From the NCBI GenBank assembly GCA_030636745.1, contig DAOVWH010000051.1:1-12195 (forward strand): DNA of 12,195 bases. The letters run 5' to 3'. Within the stretch, counting starts at the first letter, position 1. Every line of letters begins with the position of its first letter. Shown piece after piece: positions 1 to 5,701 of the stretch. This stretch comes from UBA1672 sp023140905 (GTDB lineage: Bacteria > Pseudomonadota > Alphaproteobacteria > Micavibrionales > Micavibrionaceae). The position numbers and the translations under genes were made by a program. The notes below the pieces were generated by a model. That model searched no databases and had not been told where the DNA came from. It saw only the letters and a program-made list of their open reading frames with translations.

Positions 1-1542
1 CGAGGCGACCTCGCCAAGCTCATCGGCAGCAATTTCCGCATTAATAAGTGCTTGCCTGTATGTTGTTGATAAAGCCACATCAGTATAAAGCTTGTTTGCC
101 CCCTCTTCCTGACGATAACGTCCACCCACACGCAGGGCACTGGAACCGGAAAGAGGAAACTCATAAAACCCTACGAAATGCAGCGTATTCAAATCCTGAT
201 CGTTGGATTCGGTTTTCTCATAAAGCTTACGCTCCTGTACGGTAAGAGAAATATCATAAACCCCGCCGCTTTCAGCCAAGCGGTTCCGGTCATAAGGAAC
301 GTTCAATCTTTGCTCACGAACTTCACCTTGAGGACCATAAGCAACAACCCGAAAAACATTGCGGTCAGGTAATAATGGAATATTATCAAAATTGTAATAT
401 CCCTCATCATCGGCCTGTTGGAACCCAAGAAGCGTACTATCACGATATAACTCAATATCCCATTCAGAAAAGAAATAACCCGCAATTTGAGTTGACGGTA
501 AAACAATATTGTTCAAAGGATCTCTATTTGTTACACGTATCCCGATTTCCTGAGGAGAACTCCCTGTCAAAGGTAACCGTGTTGGCGTAATATCCCCCGC
601 CTCAAACCTCCGCGCTTTAGCCGGACCAAGAATCTCAGCATCAGCAGATTCCTGCAAATAGTTAAACCTGGCGCTTGTCAATTGATTTGTATTATTCAAA
701 GAAGCATTTGTATTTAAAGCGCCTTTAGCAAATTCCCCCGCCGTCCGAATATTCATTGAATGTGATTTTGTTGACTTACTTCCGCTATTTTTCTTGTAAC
801 TACTGCGCGTTGACACATCAATAACAGGCATAGCAATCAATTCGTATCCATCTTCATAACGCGGTAATTTGGGAGGATCTGTCTTGCGGCGCTTATAATC
901 TTTTTGACGTCTTTCAAAACGCTCTGTTGCCGGTAAAGAATGTTCTGGATTAAGAACAATATGCTGCGTTCCAATATCCACATCCATCGTCATTTTAAAC
1001 CAAGATTCGAAACTCTCGACCGGAGCATAAACATCCCCGTCACGAATTAACGAAGCTTCCCCCAGCTTATATTCTTGTCCATGAGCAACCACCACACCCT
1101 TAGTTATATCCAAAAAGAATGTTTTATCTTCACGAATAAACCACCCTGCATAAGTCTGCGTTTTATCGTCATAAATAATAGGAAATTGCACTGTGTTTAT
1201 AAAATCCTTCAATGACAACACAACATTTTGCTTGTAAATCTCTGCAAAAACAGTTCCATCTACAAGCAGCCTTGGAGGTATCGCCAAATCAAAAATAAGG
1301 AACTCACCATCAGGCAAACCACGCAGTTTAATTTTCGGATCAACAATCCCCTGACCTTCCATAAACCGGTCAATATCTTCGTATCGTTTACCAATTCTAA
1401 GAAGAAATTCTTTCCTGAGTTCCTCGCGTGTATCAAATGATTTTGCATTAGACGAAGACGTAAATATACTTCCGCATAGGACTAAAACCAATATGCACAA
1501 AATTTTCTGTGTATAAAAATATGGTTGTAATAGGTCCAACAT
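1..1542 (-). CDS. Usher-like outer-membrane protein of a chaperone-usher pilus (N-terminal part, cut by window edge)
   Basis: An open frame of 514 codons runs from ATG at 1542 (preceded by GAGGAAGA) to the left edge without a stop, so the C-terminal part is missing. The product starts with a signal peptide (hydrophobic stretch about residues 15-28, cleavage probably near SNA/K, residue 33-34). Residues about 60-170 form a beta-rich periplasmic region unlike the classical FimD N-domain. From about residue 300 there is a usher-like signature: RRFEAGDITPTRLPL, then IAGYFFSEWDIELYRD, GYYNFDNIPLLPDRNVF and VAYGPQGEVRE, followed by alternating strands (FVGFYEFPL, LRVGGRYRQ) as expected of a barrel. 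A usher threads subunits through the outer membrane. The neighbours, a PapD-like chaperone and two DUF4402-like subunits, support the role. The family link is by pattern only. Alternatively it is another large barrel with a carboxypeptidase-regulatory-like plug. Coding on this strand is certain; usher identity is probable. Confidence 0.68.
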   Translation of the reverse strand, partial: MLDLLQPYFYTQKILCILVLVLCGSIFTSSSNAKSFDTREELRKEFLLRIGKRYEDIDRFMEGQGIVDPKIKLRGLPDGEFLIFDLAIPPRLLVDGTVFAEIYKQNVVLSLKDFINTVQFPIIYDDKTQTYAGWFIREDKTFFLDITKGVVVAHGQEYKLGEASLIRDGDVYAPVESFESWFKMTMDVDIGTQHIVLNPEHSLPATERFERRQKDYKRRKTDPPKLPRYEDGYELIAMPVIDVSTRSSYKKNSGSKSTKSHSMNIRTAGEFAKGALNTNASLNNTNQLTSARFNYLQESADAEILGPAKARRFEAGDITPTRLPLTGSSPQEIGIRVTNRDPLNNIVLPSTQIAGYFFSEWDIELYRDSTLLGFQQADDEGYYNFDNIPLLPDRNVFRVVAYGPQGEVREQRLNVPYDRNRLAESGGVYDISLTVQERKLYEKTESNDQDLNTLHFVGFYEFPLSGSSALRVGGRYRQEEGANKLYTDVALSTTYRQALINAEIAADELGEVAS

Positions 1543-1570
1543 TCTTCCTCGTTTAAGAAAATTCCCGTTA

Positions 1571-1609
1571 CACACAAAACATGGGCAAACACACGAAAAC
1601 ATGGGAAAG
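1571..1609. repeat. Short tandem near-repeat upstream of the usher gene
   Basis: CACACAAAACATGGGCAAA (1571-1589) is followed directly by CACACGAAAACATGGGAAA (from 1590). The ATGGG cores are 20 bases apart, about two helical turns. The pair lies just downstream of the possible usher -10 and 29-68 bases before the usher start, a plausible place for a regulator to bind as a dimer on one DNA face. That function is inference; the repeat itself is seen directly. Confidence 0.5.
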
Positions 1610-1768
1610 CCTTTATATTGCTTTGTTATTACGCAGAAAAAAGCAGAAGAAACTAATAAAACACACAATTTAGGTATATATGATTTATATCAACTTTTTC
1701 TGAAATTAAAACAGGTTTCTACTTCAAGAAAAAAGTAATTTTTGAGTACCATCGTATGGGAATCGGTG

Positions 1769-1774
1769 TATACT
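1769..1774 (+). promoter_or_regulatory. Probable -10 box of the pilin promoter
   Basis: TATACT matches the sigma70 -10 consensus at five of six positions. No good -35 lies at 16-18 bases; the nearest candidate, TTGAGT at 1742-1747, is 21 bases away. A start near 1781 would give a leader of roughly 105 bases that begins with the hairpin at 1781-1807. Confidence 0.4.
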
Positions 1775-1780
1775 CGACAC

Positions 1781-1807
1781 GACCGTTTAGCATCCGATTC
1801 AACGGTC
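1781..1807 (+). promoter_or_regulatory. Hairpin at the 5' end of the pilin leader
   Basis: GACCGTT and AACGGTC form a 7-base perfect inverted repeat with a 13-base loop. It sits about where transcription from TATACT would begin, so it may protect the 5' end of an abundant pilin mRNA. The CTTTGTT that follows is too weak a U-tract to call a terminator. Confidence 0.4.
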
Positions 1808-1886
1808 TTTGTTAGCAATTATGAATTATCAACATATTTACATACAGCATTTTAAGTCTAGTATGTAATCTAAGGAGAAATAAGCG

Positions 1887-2477
1887 ATGAAAATTCATCA
1901 CATTAAAAAACTCGCATTATTAGGCGCTGTTAGTGCAATTGCGTTTATAAATGTACAAGACTCACAAGCACAAACTACATCCCAAATTGGTGCAACATTC
2001 TCAACAGCTGCGGCAATCACTTCAGCTAATGTAACTGACATGGACTTTGGTACATGGGCTGTAAACATCGGTGGTGGTGATACACCTACAATCACTCAGG
2101 GTGCTGTAACATCCGGTGCCCCTATAGTCGGTACAGTAGGCGGAGCCGGTAGCTCAGTAGTATCAAACACTGTAGCACCAGCTGCATCAGGTGTCATTAA
2201 CGTAACTGCTCCGGTTGCAACAACACTTCAAATCGAAGGAAATGTTACAACAGACTTTACTGACGCGAACCTATCACTGTCTAACATCGTATTCACAGAT
2301 ACAATTTTGACAGATACAGCCGTTCCAGCCGCATATAACGGCGTAACACGTGCAACAATTGTTACAGGAGGTATTGCAGAACCAATCGGTTTTGGTGGAA
2401 CACTTACGATTTCCGGCACACCTACCGCAGGAACAGTATTTAGTGACGCTGTGATTGACATCAGCTTCACATATTAA
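1887..2477 (+). CDS. Exported pilin-like subunit, DUF4402 type (probable major subunit)
   Basis: This 196-residue protein has a Sec signal peptide (KK at residues 7-8, hydrophobic LALLGAVSAIAFI, cleavage at DSQA/QT after residue 28). The mature part is rich in Ala, Thr, Val, Ser and Gly and has no Cys. The MDFGTW motif (residues 52-57) and the C-terminus, GGTLTISG, then a TAGT turn, then VIDISFTY ending in Tyr, fit DUF4402 proteins, which are immunoglobulin-like pilus subunits. A final strand ending in an aromatic residue suits chaperone and donor-strand binding. The ATG has AAGGAG about 9 bases upstream. The gene stands alone with its own -10 box and a strong terminator, as expected for a subunit needed in bulk. 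It lies between the usher and chaperone genes but on the opposite strand. Major-subunit status is inferred from this isolation. Confidence 0.75.
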   Translation: MKIHHIKKLALLGAVSAIAFINVQDSQAQTTSQIGATFSTAAAITSANVTDMDFGTWAVNIGGGDTPTITQGAVTSGAPIVGTVGGAGSSVVSNTVAPAASGVINVTAPVATTLQIEGNVTTDFTDANLSLSNIVFTDTILTDTAVPAAYNGVTRATIVTGGIAEPIGFGGTLTISGTPTAGTVFSDAVIDISFTY

Positions 2478-2505
2478 TCGTTCCAGTTAATATAAATTCG
2501 AATAT

Positions 2506-2541
2506 ATAAAAAGCGCCTCGGATATTGAGGTGCTTTTTTTT
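2506..2541 (+). terminator. Intrinsic terminator after the pilin gene
   Basis: AAAGCGCCTC pairs with GAGGTGCTTT (one G-U pair) around a 7-base loop and is followed by an unbroken run of T, starting about 30 bases after the pilin stop. A-richness on the 5' side might also let it act in the other direction. Confidence 0.9.
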
Positions 2542-2622
2542 CGGATCATATGGGTATAGTAACCTATTTTATTTTCTCCCTGACTTTATACAAGCTGTAA
2601 CCCCGCATACAAACCGTAACCC

Positions 2623-2639
2623 CGCCGCAAGCTGCGGGG
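2623..2639. repeat. 17-base direct repeat, left copy, flanking the palindrome
   Basis: CGCCGCAAGCTGCGGGG here matches CGCAGCAAGCTGCGGGG at 2753-2769 at 16 of 17 positions. The two copies bracket the 2645-2750 palindrome. With the preceding CCC this copy also folds into a CCCCGC...GCGGGG hairpin at 2620-2639 with one mismatch. Confidence 0.7.
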
Positions 2640-2644
2640 TATCA

Positions 2645-2750
2645 CGTCATTGCGAGGAGCCGCGTGCTGTAGTTTTGACGAAGGCGGGCGACGCGGCAAT
2701 CTAGAGTCTTTCTTGTAGCACTGGATCGCCACGCTTCGCTCGCGATGACG
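2645..2750. repeat. REP/MITE-like imperfect palindrome
   Basis: The ends are inverted repeats: CGTCATTGCGAG at the left, CTCGCGATGACG at the right, 11 of 12 paired. Inside, GCGACGCGGCAATCTAG (2688-2704) is partly complementary to CTGGATCGCCACGCTTCGC (2721-2739). This 'cattgcgagg ... gcgacgcggcaatct' pattern resembles short palindromic repeats I recall from many bacterial genomes. It has no coding capacity. Flanking 17-base direct repeats suggest it was inserted or duplicated in place. Confidence 0.65.
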
Positions 2751-2753
2751 AAC

Positions 2754-2792
2754 GCAGCAAGCTGCGGGGAATTAAACCCTAAAAGATATTAA
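2754..2792 (+). repeat. 39-base intergenic repeat, copy A
   Basis: This segment matches 5615-5653 at 37 of 39 positions. It starts GCAGCAAGCTGCGGG and ends AAACCCTAAAAGATATTAA. Its GC-rich first part is the right-hand direct repeat flanking the palindrome, so copy A looks like a member of the family interrupted by the palindrome. Confidence 0.8.
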
Positions 2793-2846
2793 TGCGTTAG
2801 AAAAAGTTGCGACTGACGTTATAGTAGTTTCATGTTATGTCTATGC

Positions 2847-2875
2847 TTGACAATGTAGGAATTGTGTCCTACACT
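2847..2875 (+). promoter_or_regulatory. Strong sigma70-type promoter with embedded operator palindrome
   Basis: TTGACA (2847-2852), a 17-base spacer and TACACT (2870-2875) form a near-consensus promoter. Between the boxes and running into the -10 lies TGTAGGA-ATTGTG-TCCTACA (2855-2874), a perfect 7-base inverted repeat. A bound dimer there would block the -10, the usual layout for an autorepressed module such as a toxin-antitoxin operon. The expected start falls at about 2882-2883, on top of the ATG at 2883. Neither a regulator gene nor a convincing target gene is visible downstream. Confidence 0.65.
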
Positions 2876-2882
2876 TAATCTC

Positions 2883-3104
2883 ATGACTGAGAAAAACATG
2901 CGCAAAAAACAACAACGGGGAAAGAAAAACGCCATTTTATATGTGTGTTCAAACACTCAATTGGCCAAAAAGTTGGCCGAAACACTAAAAATTCTCCGTA
3001 TCTCTACAAACAAACTATACAGATTTTCAGGTGAGAGAGGATTATATAGTAGTTTTACGCACACCAAAAACAGTAGAAACCGCAATGAAATCAACGCCTT
3101 ATAA
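2883..3104 (+). CDS. Doubtful small ORF downstream of the 2847-2875 promoter
   Basis: ATG at 2883 opens a frame of 73 residues, very basic at the start (MRKKQQRGKKN) and without a recognisable domain. There is no Shine-Dalgarno sequence, and the promoter would start transcription at or within a base of the ATG, so translation would have to be leaderless or begin at ATG 2898. Composition does not look strongly coding. From about 2989 the next frame looks at least as protein-like and stays open to a stop at 3154-3156, so this may be the remains of a frameshifted gene, or not a gene at all. I do not recognise a family. Confidence 0.22.
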   Translation: MTEKNMRKKQQRGKKNAILYVCSNTQLAKKLAETLKILRISTNKLYRFSGERGLYSSFTHTKNSRNRNEINAL

Positions 3105-3183
3105 GAAATTAGGGCAGAGAAAACCGTGGCACGCGGGCATAAAGCAGGGTTTATAAACCTTTTGCAAATGGGTTCTATTATAT

Positions 3184-3226
3184 AAAAAGGCTAGGCTGGA
3201 GGAATAATATGACTGATGATTCCTCC
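3184..3226. promoter_or_regulatory. Hairpin covering an RBS and start codon; possible terminator of the chaperone operon
   Basis: GGAGGAAT (3198-3205) and ATTCCTCC (3219-3226) form a perfect 8-base inverted repeat with a 13-base loop. On the plus strand it contains a perfect Shine-Dalgarno sequence six bases before ATG at 3209, which opens an 8-codon ORF ending at TAG 3233-3235. On the minus strand it lies 20 bases past the chaperone stop and is followed, after 9 bases, by TTTTTATA (from 3188 down), so it may end that transcript. The gap before the T-run makes it a weak terminator. Confidence 0.4.
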
Positions 3227-3245
3227 ACTATGTAGGACTAAACAA

Positions 3246-4079
3246 CTAGCGTCCGATGGGGAAAATTTCTTCTTCCATAACAACATAATCTTGAACATTT
3301 CCTTCTGCCTTTTTGAACGAGATACGAAGCTGCCCCGGTTGTAAATTCTGCTCCTGAGTCATAATAGTGAAATCCCTATGCTTTATTTCAGAATAAAGGC
3401 TGGCATTTCCCAAAGCACCAATTTCGGTTTCTTGCCCTCCATCAGGCGTATAATATACATTAATCAATCCAATCGCGCCGTGCTTACCTGAACGATCCAT
3501 AGGAAGCTTAATAATAATATTCGATGTTTTGAGGTTACGAGATATATTGGGCGTACCTATAGTTATTTTTGTATCGTAATCCCCTGCGCGATAAACAACA
3601 GGAATAGAATAAGACGCAACAACTTGCGCCCCAATTCCTATCTCATTTTGAGATAATTTCCGCTGATCTTCTTTAGGCATTACATTTGGCACAATAGCGA
3701 ATTTCAAGTGCGTTTTATATTCTCCATCAGGCAAATCCGACGGACGTCTAACAGCCAATCTGACGGTCTGTTTTTCATTAGGCCCAAGCGTAATTTGTCT
3801 CGGCGTAAAAACAGTAAAATCTTCCAGATCCAAGCGTTCTTTTCTAACAACTTCATCAACCGGAACATAACCACCGGTTCCATCAATTTGATCCAATTGT
3901 TCCCATCTTAGCCGGTATGTCTTTGTCTCATTGCTTGTATTAACCAAAACGATTTCCGTTGTACGATCTCTTTCATCCATAACAACTTGCAGCGGTGTAA
4001 TAAGCAAATTTGCATTCGCACAAACCGGCATCACTAACACACATAATGCAAACATATATTTTTTAAGTAAATTCAACAT
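3246..4079 (-). CDS. Periplasmic pilus chaperone, PapD-like
   Basis: This 277-residue protein has a signal peptide (KK at residues 6-7, hydrophobic MFALCVLVMPVC, cleavage at ANA/N after residue 23). The mature start, NLLITPLQVVMDERDRTTEI, and the following VLVNTSNETKTYRLRW are the first strands of a PapD-type immunoglobulin domain, with an Arg in the expected N-terminal region. The GPNEKQTVRLAVRRPSDLP segment and then DGEYKTHLKFAIVPN match the F1-G1 region that donates a strand to subunits. QVVASYSIPVVYRAG leads into the second domain. Such chaperones hold and fold pilus subunits in the periplasm and pass them to the usher. It lies 14 bases after the subunit gene 4094-4561, probably as one operon. 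Length is slightly above the usual 230-250 residues. Identification at family level is firm; subclass is not resolved. Confidence 0.85.
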   Translation of the reverse strand: MLNLLKKYMFALCVLVMPVCANANLLITPLQVVMDERDRTTEIVLVNTSNETKTYRLRWEQLDQIDGTGGYVPVDEVVRKERLDLEDFTVFTPRQITLGPNEKQTVRLAVRRPSDLPDGEYKTHLKFAIVPNVMPKEDQRKLSQNEIGIGAQVVASYSIPVVYRAGDYDTKITIGTPNISRNLKTSNIIIKLPMDRSGKHGAIGLINVYYTPDGGQETEIGALGNASLYSEIKHRDFTIMTQEQNLQPGQLRISFKKAEGNVQDYVVMEEEIFPIGR

Positions 4080-4093
4080 ACTAATACCTTTTC

Positions 4094-4561
4094 CTAATAA
4101 TTAATCGTAATTGTCATAGCGCTCTCAAATTGAGCATCATACATATAATTCTGTCCACTCCCAGATGTTCTAAGCCGCGCCCCTACACTAACATCCAGCA
4201 CACCATTTGAGTCAGTTGATGAATCAGCCTTGATATTAAAATTATCGATAGTGAAGTCTTCCCCAAATCCTATCATCTGCTGATCGACCTCAATAGATAT
4301 ATCCGTAATCGCTGTAGAGACAGGTAGCCCCTCAATATGGTATAATCCTTCCGTGGGATTGCGCAGAAGAATGAAAATATTATTTGCTGTGTAAGAACCA
4401 TTTGATCGAACAGTGATACTATAACGGGAATGATTGTCAGTAACGACGGCCTCGCCAAAATCCAACTCTTTGAGAACTGAAAAACTTTGCGCATGGGCTG
4501 TATTATTAAAATCCATGAAACAAAATAAAACGGCACTTAAAAGAAATATCCGCGATAACAT
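4094..4561 (-). CDS. Second exported pilin-like subunit, DUF4402-like (probable minor or tip subunit)
   Basis: This 155-residue protein has a signal peptide cleaved probably at AHA/Q after residue 24. The mature part begins near a LDFGE motif (residues 33-37), the counterpart of MDFGTW in the 1887-2477 protein, and ends in a strand, AMTITINY, closing with Tyr as there. Residues between are beta-strand rich (YSITVRSNGSY, FTIDNFNIK, VLDVSVGARLR) with no Cys in the mature region. It is co-transcribed with the chaperone, which follows by 14 bases; a subunit gene tied to its chaperone, apart from the free-standing pilin, suggests a minor, adaptor or tip subunit. The ATG at 4561 lacks a good ribosome binding site, in keeping with low expression. 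The DUF4402 assignment is from motif similarity only. Confidence 0.68.
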   Translation of the reverse strand: MLSRIFLLSAVLFCFMDFNNTAHAQSFSVLKELDFGEAVVTDNHSRYSITVRSNGSYTANNIFILLRNPTEGLYHIEGLPVSTAITDISIEVDQQMIGFGEDFTIDNFNIKADSSTDSNGVLDVSVGARLRTSGSGQNYMYDAQFESAMTITINY

Positions 4562-4601
4562 AATGAATAAGACCTAATCGAAATTGTCTAGCATGTTTTA
4601 C

Positions 4602-4648
4602 ACCATATCTAATGCTTGATTGAAAAACAATCCTTATGTACCTTTAAG
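4602..4648. promoter_or_regulatory. Possible overlapping divergent promoters
   Basis: Minus strand: TTGTTT (4630-4625), 17-base spacer, TATGGT (4607-4602), towards the minor subunit and chaperone. Plus strand: TTGAAA (4620-4625), 17-base spacer, TTTAAG (4643-4648), towards the AMIN lipoprotein. The two -35 boxes touch, so one regulator could control both. Each match is moderate and this is inference. Confidence 0.3.
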
Positions 4649-4707
4649 TAGCGTAACTATTCTATACGCTTATTCCAACTAGCCTCCTGTTTTGGGTTCT
4701 CCTAAAT

Positions 4708-5595
4708 ATGTTTCCTTTTTTCAAAAACACCCATTCCGATATCTATGAGCGACACTTGCCGCTATATCTCTTGTTGCTGCTCGCGACAACAGCATGTGCA
4801 CAAACAGCAAACAAACCGATTCAGGACGAAACGCAAACAAACATATCGATTACGTCAACCATTGAGTCAAATACACCCGGAACCCCGACCTCTAAAATGC
4901 TTAGCTTGCCCCCGGATATCATGTCAAATCAACCTTATGACAGTATAAACCCTCTGCAAAATTTTAAAGGCATAAAAGGTATAAAAGTAGATCAGCTCTT
5001 CTCAGAAAAGCTCAACAACCCGGAAAAACGTGTGGACCGACTGGAAGACGTTGTAACAAATCTGTACCAAGATCTTGAAACAATGAAACCGTCACTTATA
5101 CGTCTTATAGCTATTGAAGGCGATATAAAACAACTTGTTACAATGTTAAGCGACGAAGCCTCCCCACCCGAAGACTCTCCTCAATTTATTGAAGACGATA
5201 GCCCTGAGATGTCTCCGGCCCCCGTCTCAACCATTGCTCAACCAAGTAAACCGGAACAGAAAAATTTGTTAAATATCCGTATTGGAGAACACAATAACTT
5301 CACCCGAATTGTTTTGGATAGTGCAATAAAAGTGGAAGTTGATGCGGCCTTGGATGAAAATAAAGAAACTTTATTGATAATGTTTCCAAGAACACAACAC
5401 TCAAACATAAAAGAGATTTCAATCCCGTCAGGTTCTCTAATAAAAACATGCACGAGCGAAAACAATGGCGATGATAAAAAAACAATTCTCAACGTTCTTC
5501 TAATACAAGAAGTTCAGAAAATTAAAAAAATGAGTTATTATGATAATGACACATCGTTATTTAAAGTAATCATTGATATTTACAAAAACGGTTAA
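4708..5595 (+). CDS. Probable lipoprotein with coiled coil and C-terminal AMIN-like domain
   Basis: This 295-residue protein has a hydrophobic segment (PLYLLLLLATTA, residues 18-29) followed by Cys30, a usable though not classical lipobox (ATTAC). Residues 31-95 are a Thr/Ser/Pro/Asn-rich linker, about 100-150 a helical heptad-like region (RVDRLEDVVTNLYQDLETM) that could form a coiled coil, then an acidic Pro-rich linker. Residues 188-292 resemble an AMIN domain: NIRIGEHNNFTRIVLDSA, then ETLLIMFPR, and a closing strand FKVIIDIY. AMIN domains usually bind peptidoglycan or place envelope machines such as amidases and secretins. The ATG at 4708 has no clear ribosome binding site; TTG at 4756 is an alternative that keeps the signal segment. 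The gene is divergent from the subunit-chaperone operon, so a pilus accessory or anchoring role is plausible but unproven. Confidence 0.6.
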   Translation: MFPFFKNTHSDIYERHLPLYLLLLLATTACAQTANKPIQDETQTNISITSTIESNTPGTPTSKMLSLPPDIMSNQPYDSINPLQNFKGIKGIKVDQLFSEKLNNPEKRVDRLEDVVTNLYQDLETMKPSLIRLIAIEGDIKQLVTMLSDEASPPEDSPQFIEDDSPEMSPAPVSTIAQPSKPEQKNLLNIRIGEHNNFTRIVLDSAIKVEVDAALDENKETLLIMFPRTQHSNIKEISIPSGSLIKTCTSENNGDDKKTILNVLLIQEVQKIKKMSYYDNDTSLFKVIIDIYKNG

Positions 5596-5611
5596 ACCAA
5601 TAATAAAGACC

Positions 5612-5629
5612 CCCGCAGCAAGCTGCGGG
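5612..5629. terminator. GC-rich hairpin between convergent genes
   Basis: CCCGCAGC and GCTGCGGG are perfectly complementary around AA. Read on the minus strand it follows nusG and is trailed by TCTTTATTATT, so it may serve as the nusG terminator; on the plus strand only an A-rich tail follows. It is the hairpin part of the 39-base repeat, copy B. Confidence 0.45.
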
Positions 5630-5653
5630 AAATAAAACCCTAAAAGATATTAA
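5615..5653 (+). repeat. 39-base intergenic repeat, copy B
   Basis: This is the second copy of the element at 2754-2792, with 2 differences in 39. Here it is uninterrupted: full hairpin first, then AAACCCTAAAAGATATTAA. It lies in the gap between the convergent AMIN gene and nusG. Confidence 0.8.
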
Positions 5654-5701
5654 AATTCCTAAAGCAAAATGTGTTATTCTTAAGCGAAGCAACTATAATT
5701 A

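Larger units (their letters stand above)
1543..1886. other. Divergent intergenic region between usher and pilin genes
   Basis: This stretch holds no gene. It contains a near-repeat pair at 1571-1609, a possible minus-strand -10 for the usher gene (TATAAA read on the minus strand, 1612-1617, no convincing -35), an AT-rich middle, a -10-like TATACT for the pilin gene at 1769-1774, a hairpin at 1781-1807, and the pilin ribosome binding site AAGGAG about 9 bases before its ATG. Confidence 0.6.
2478..3245. other. 768-base intergenic region with repeats and a promoter
   Basis: Besides the pilin terminator, this stretch holds a pair of GTAACCCCGC repeats (2597-2606 and 2616-2625), a hairpin at 2620-2639, the palindrome at 2645-2750, one copy of the 39-base repeat at 2754-2792, the promoter/operator at 2847-2875, a doubtful ORF at 2883-3104, an open segment in the next frame (2989-3156), and the hairpin at 3198-3226. 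No well-supported gene is seen. Confidence 0.6.

Noticed and set aside
1571..1609. Possible CRISPR-like repeat
   Set aside because: Only two imperfect copies, adjacent and without spacers.
2228..2470. 80-codon minus-strand frame inside the pilin gene
   Set aside because: The plus-strand pilin has a signal peptide, RBS and terminator; the antisense frame has none of these.
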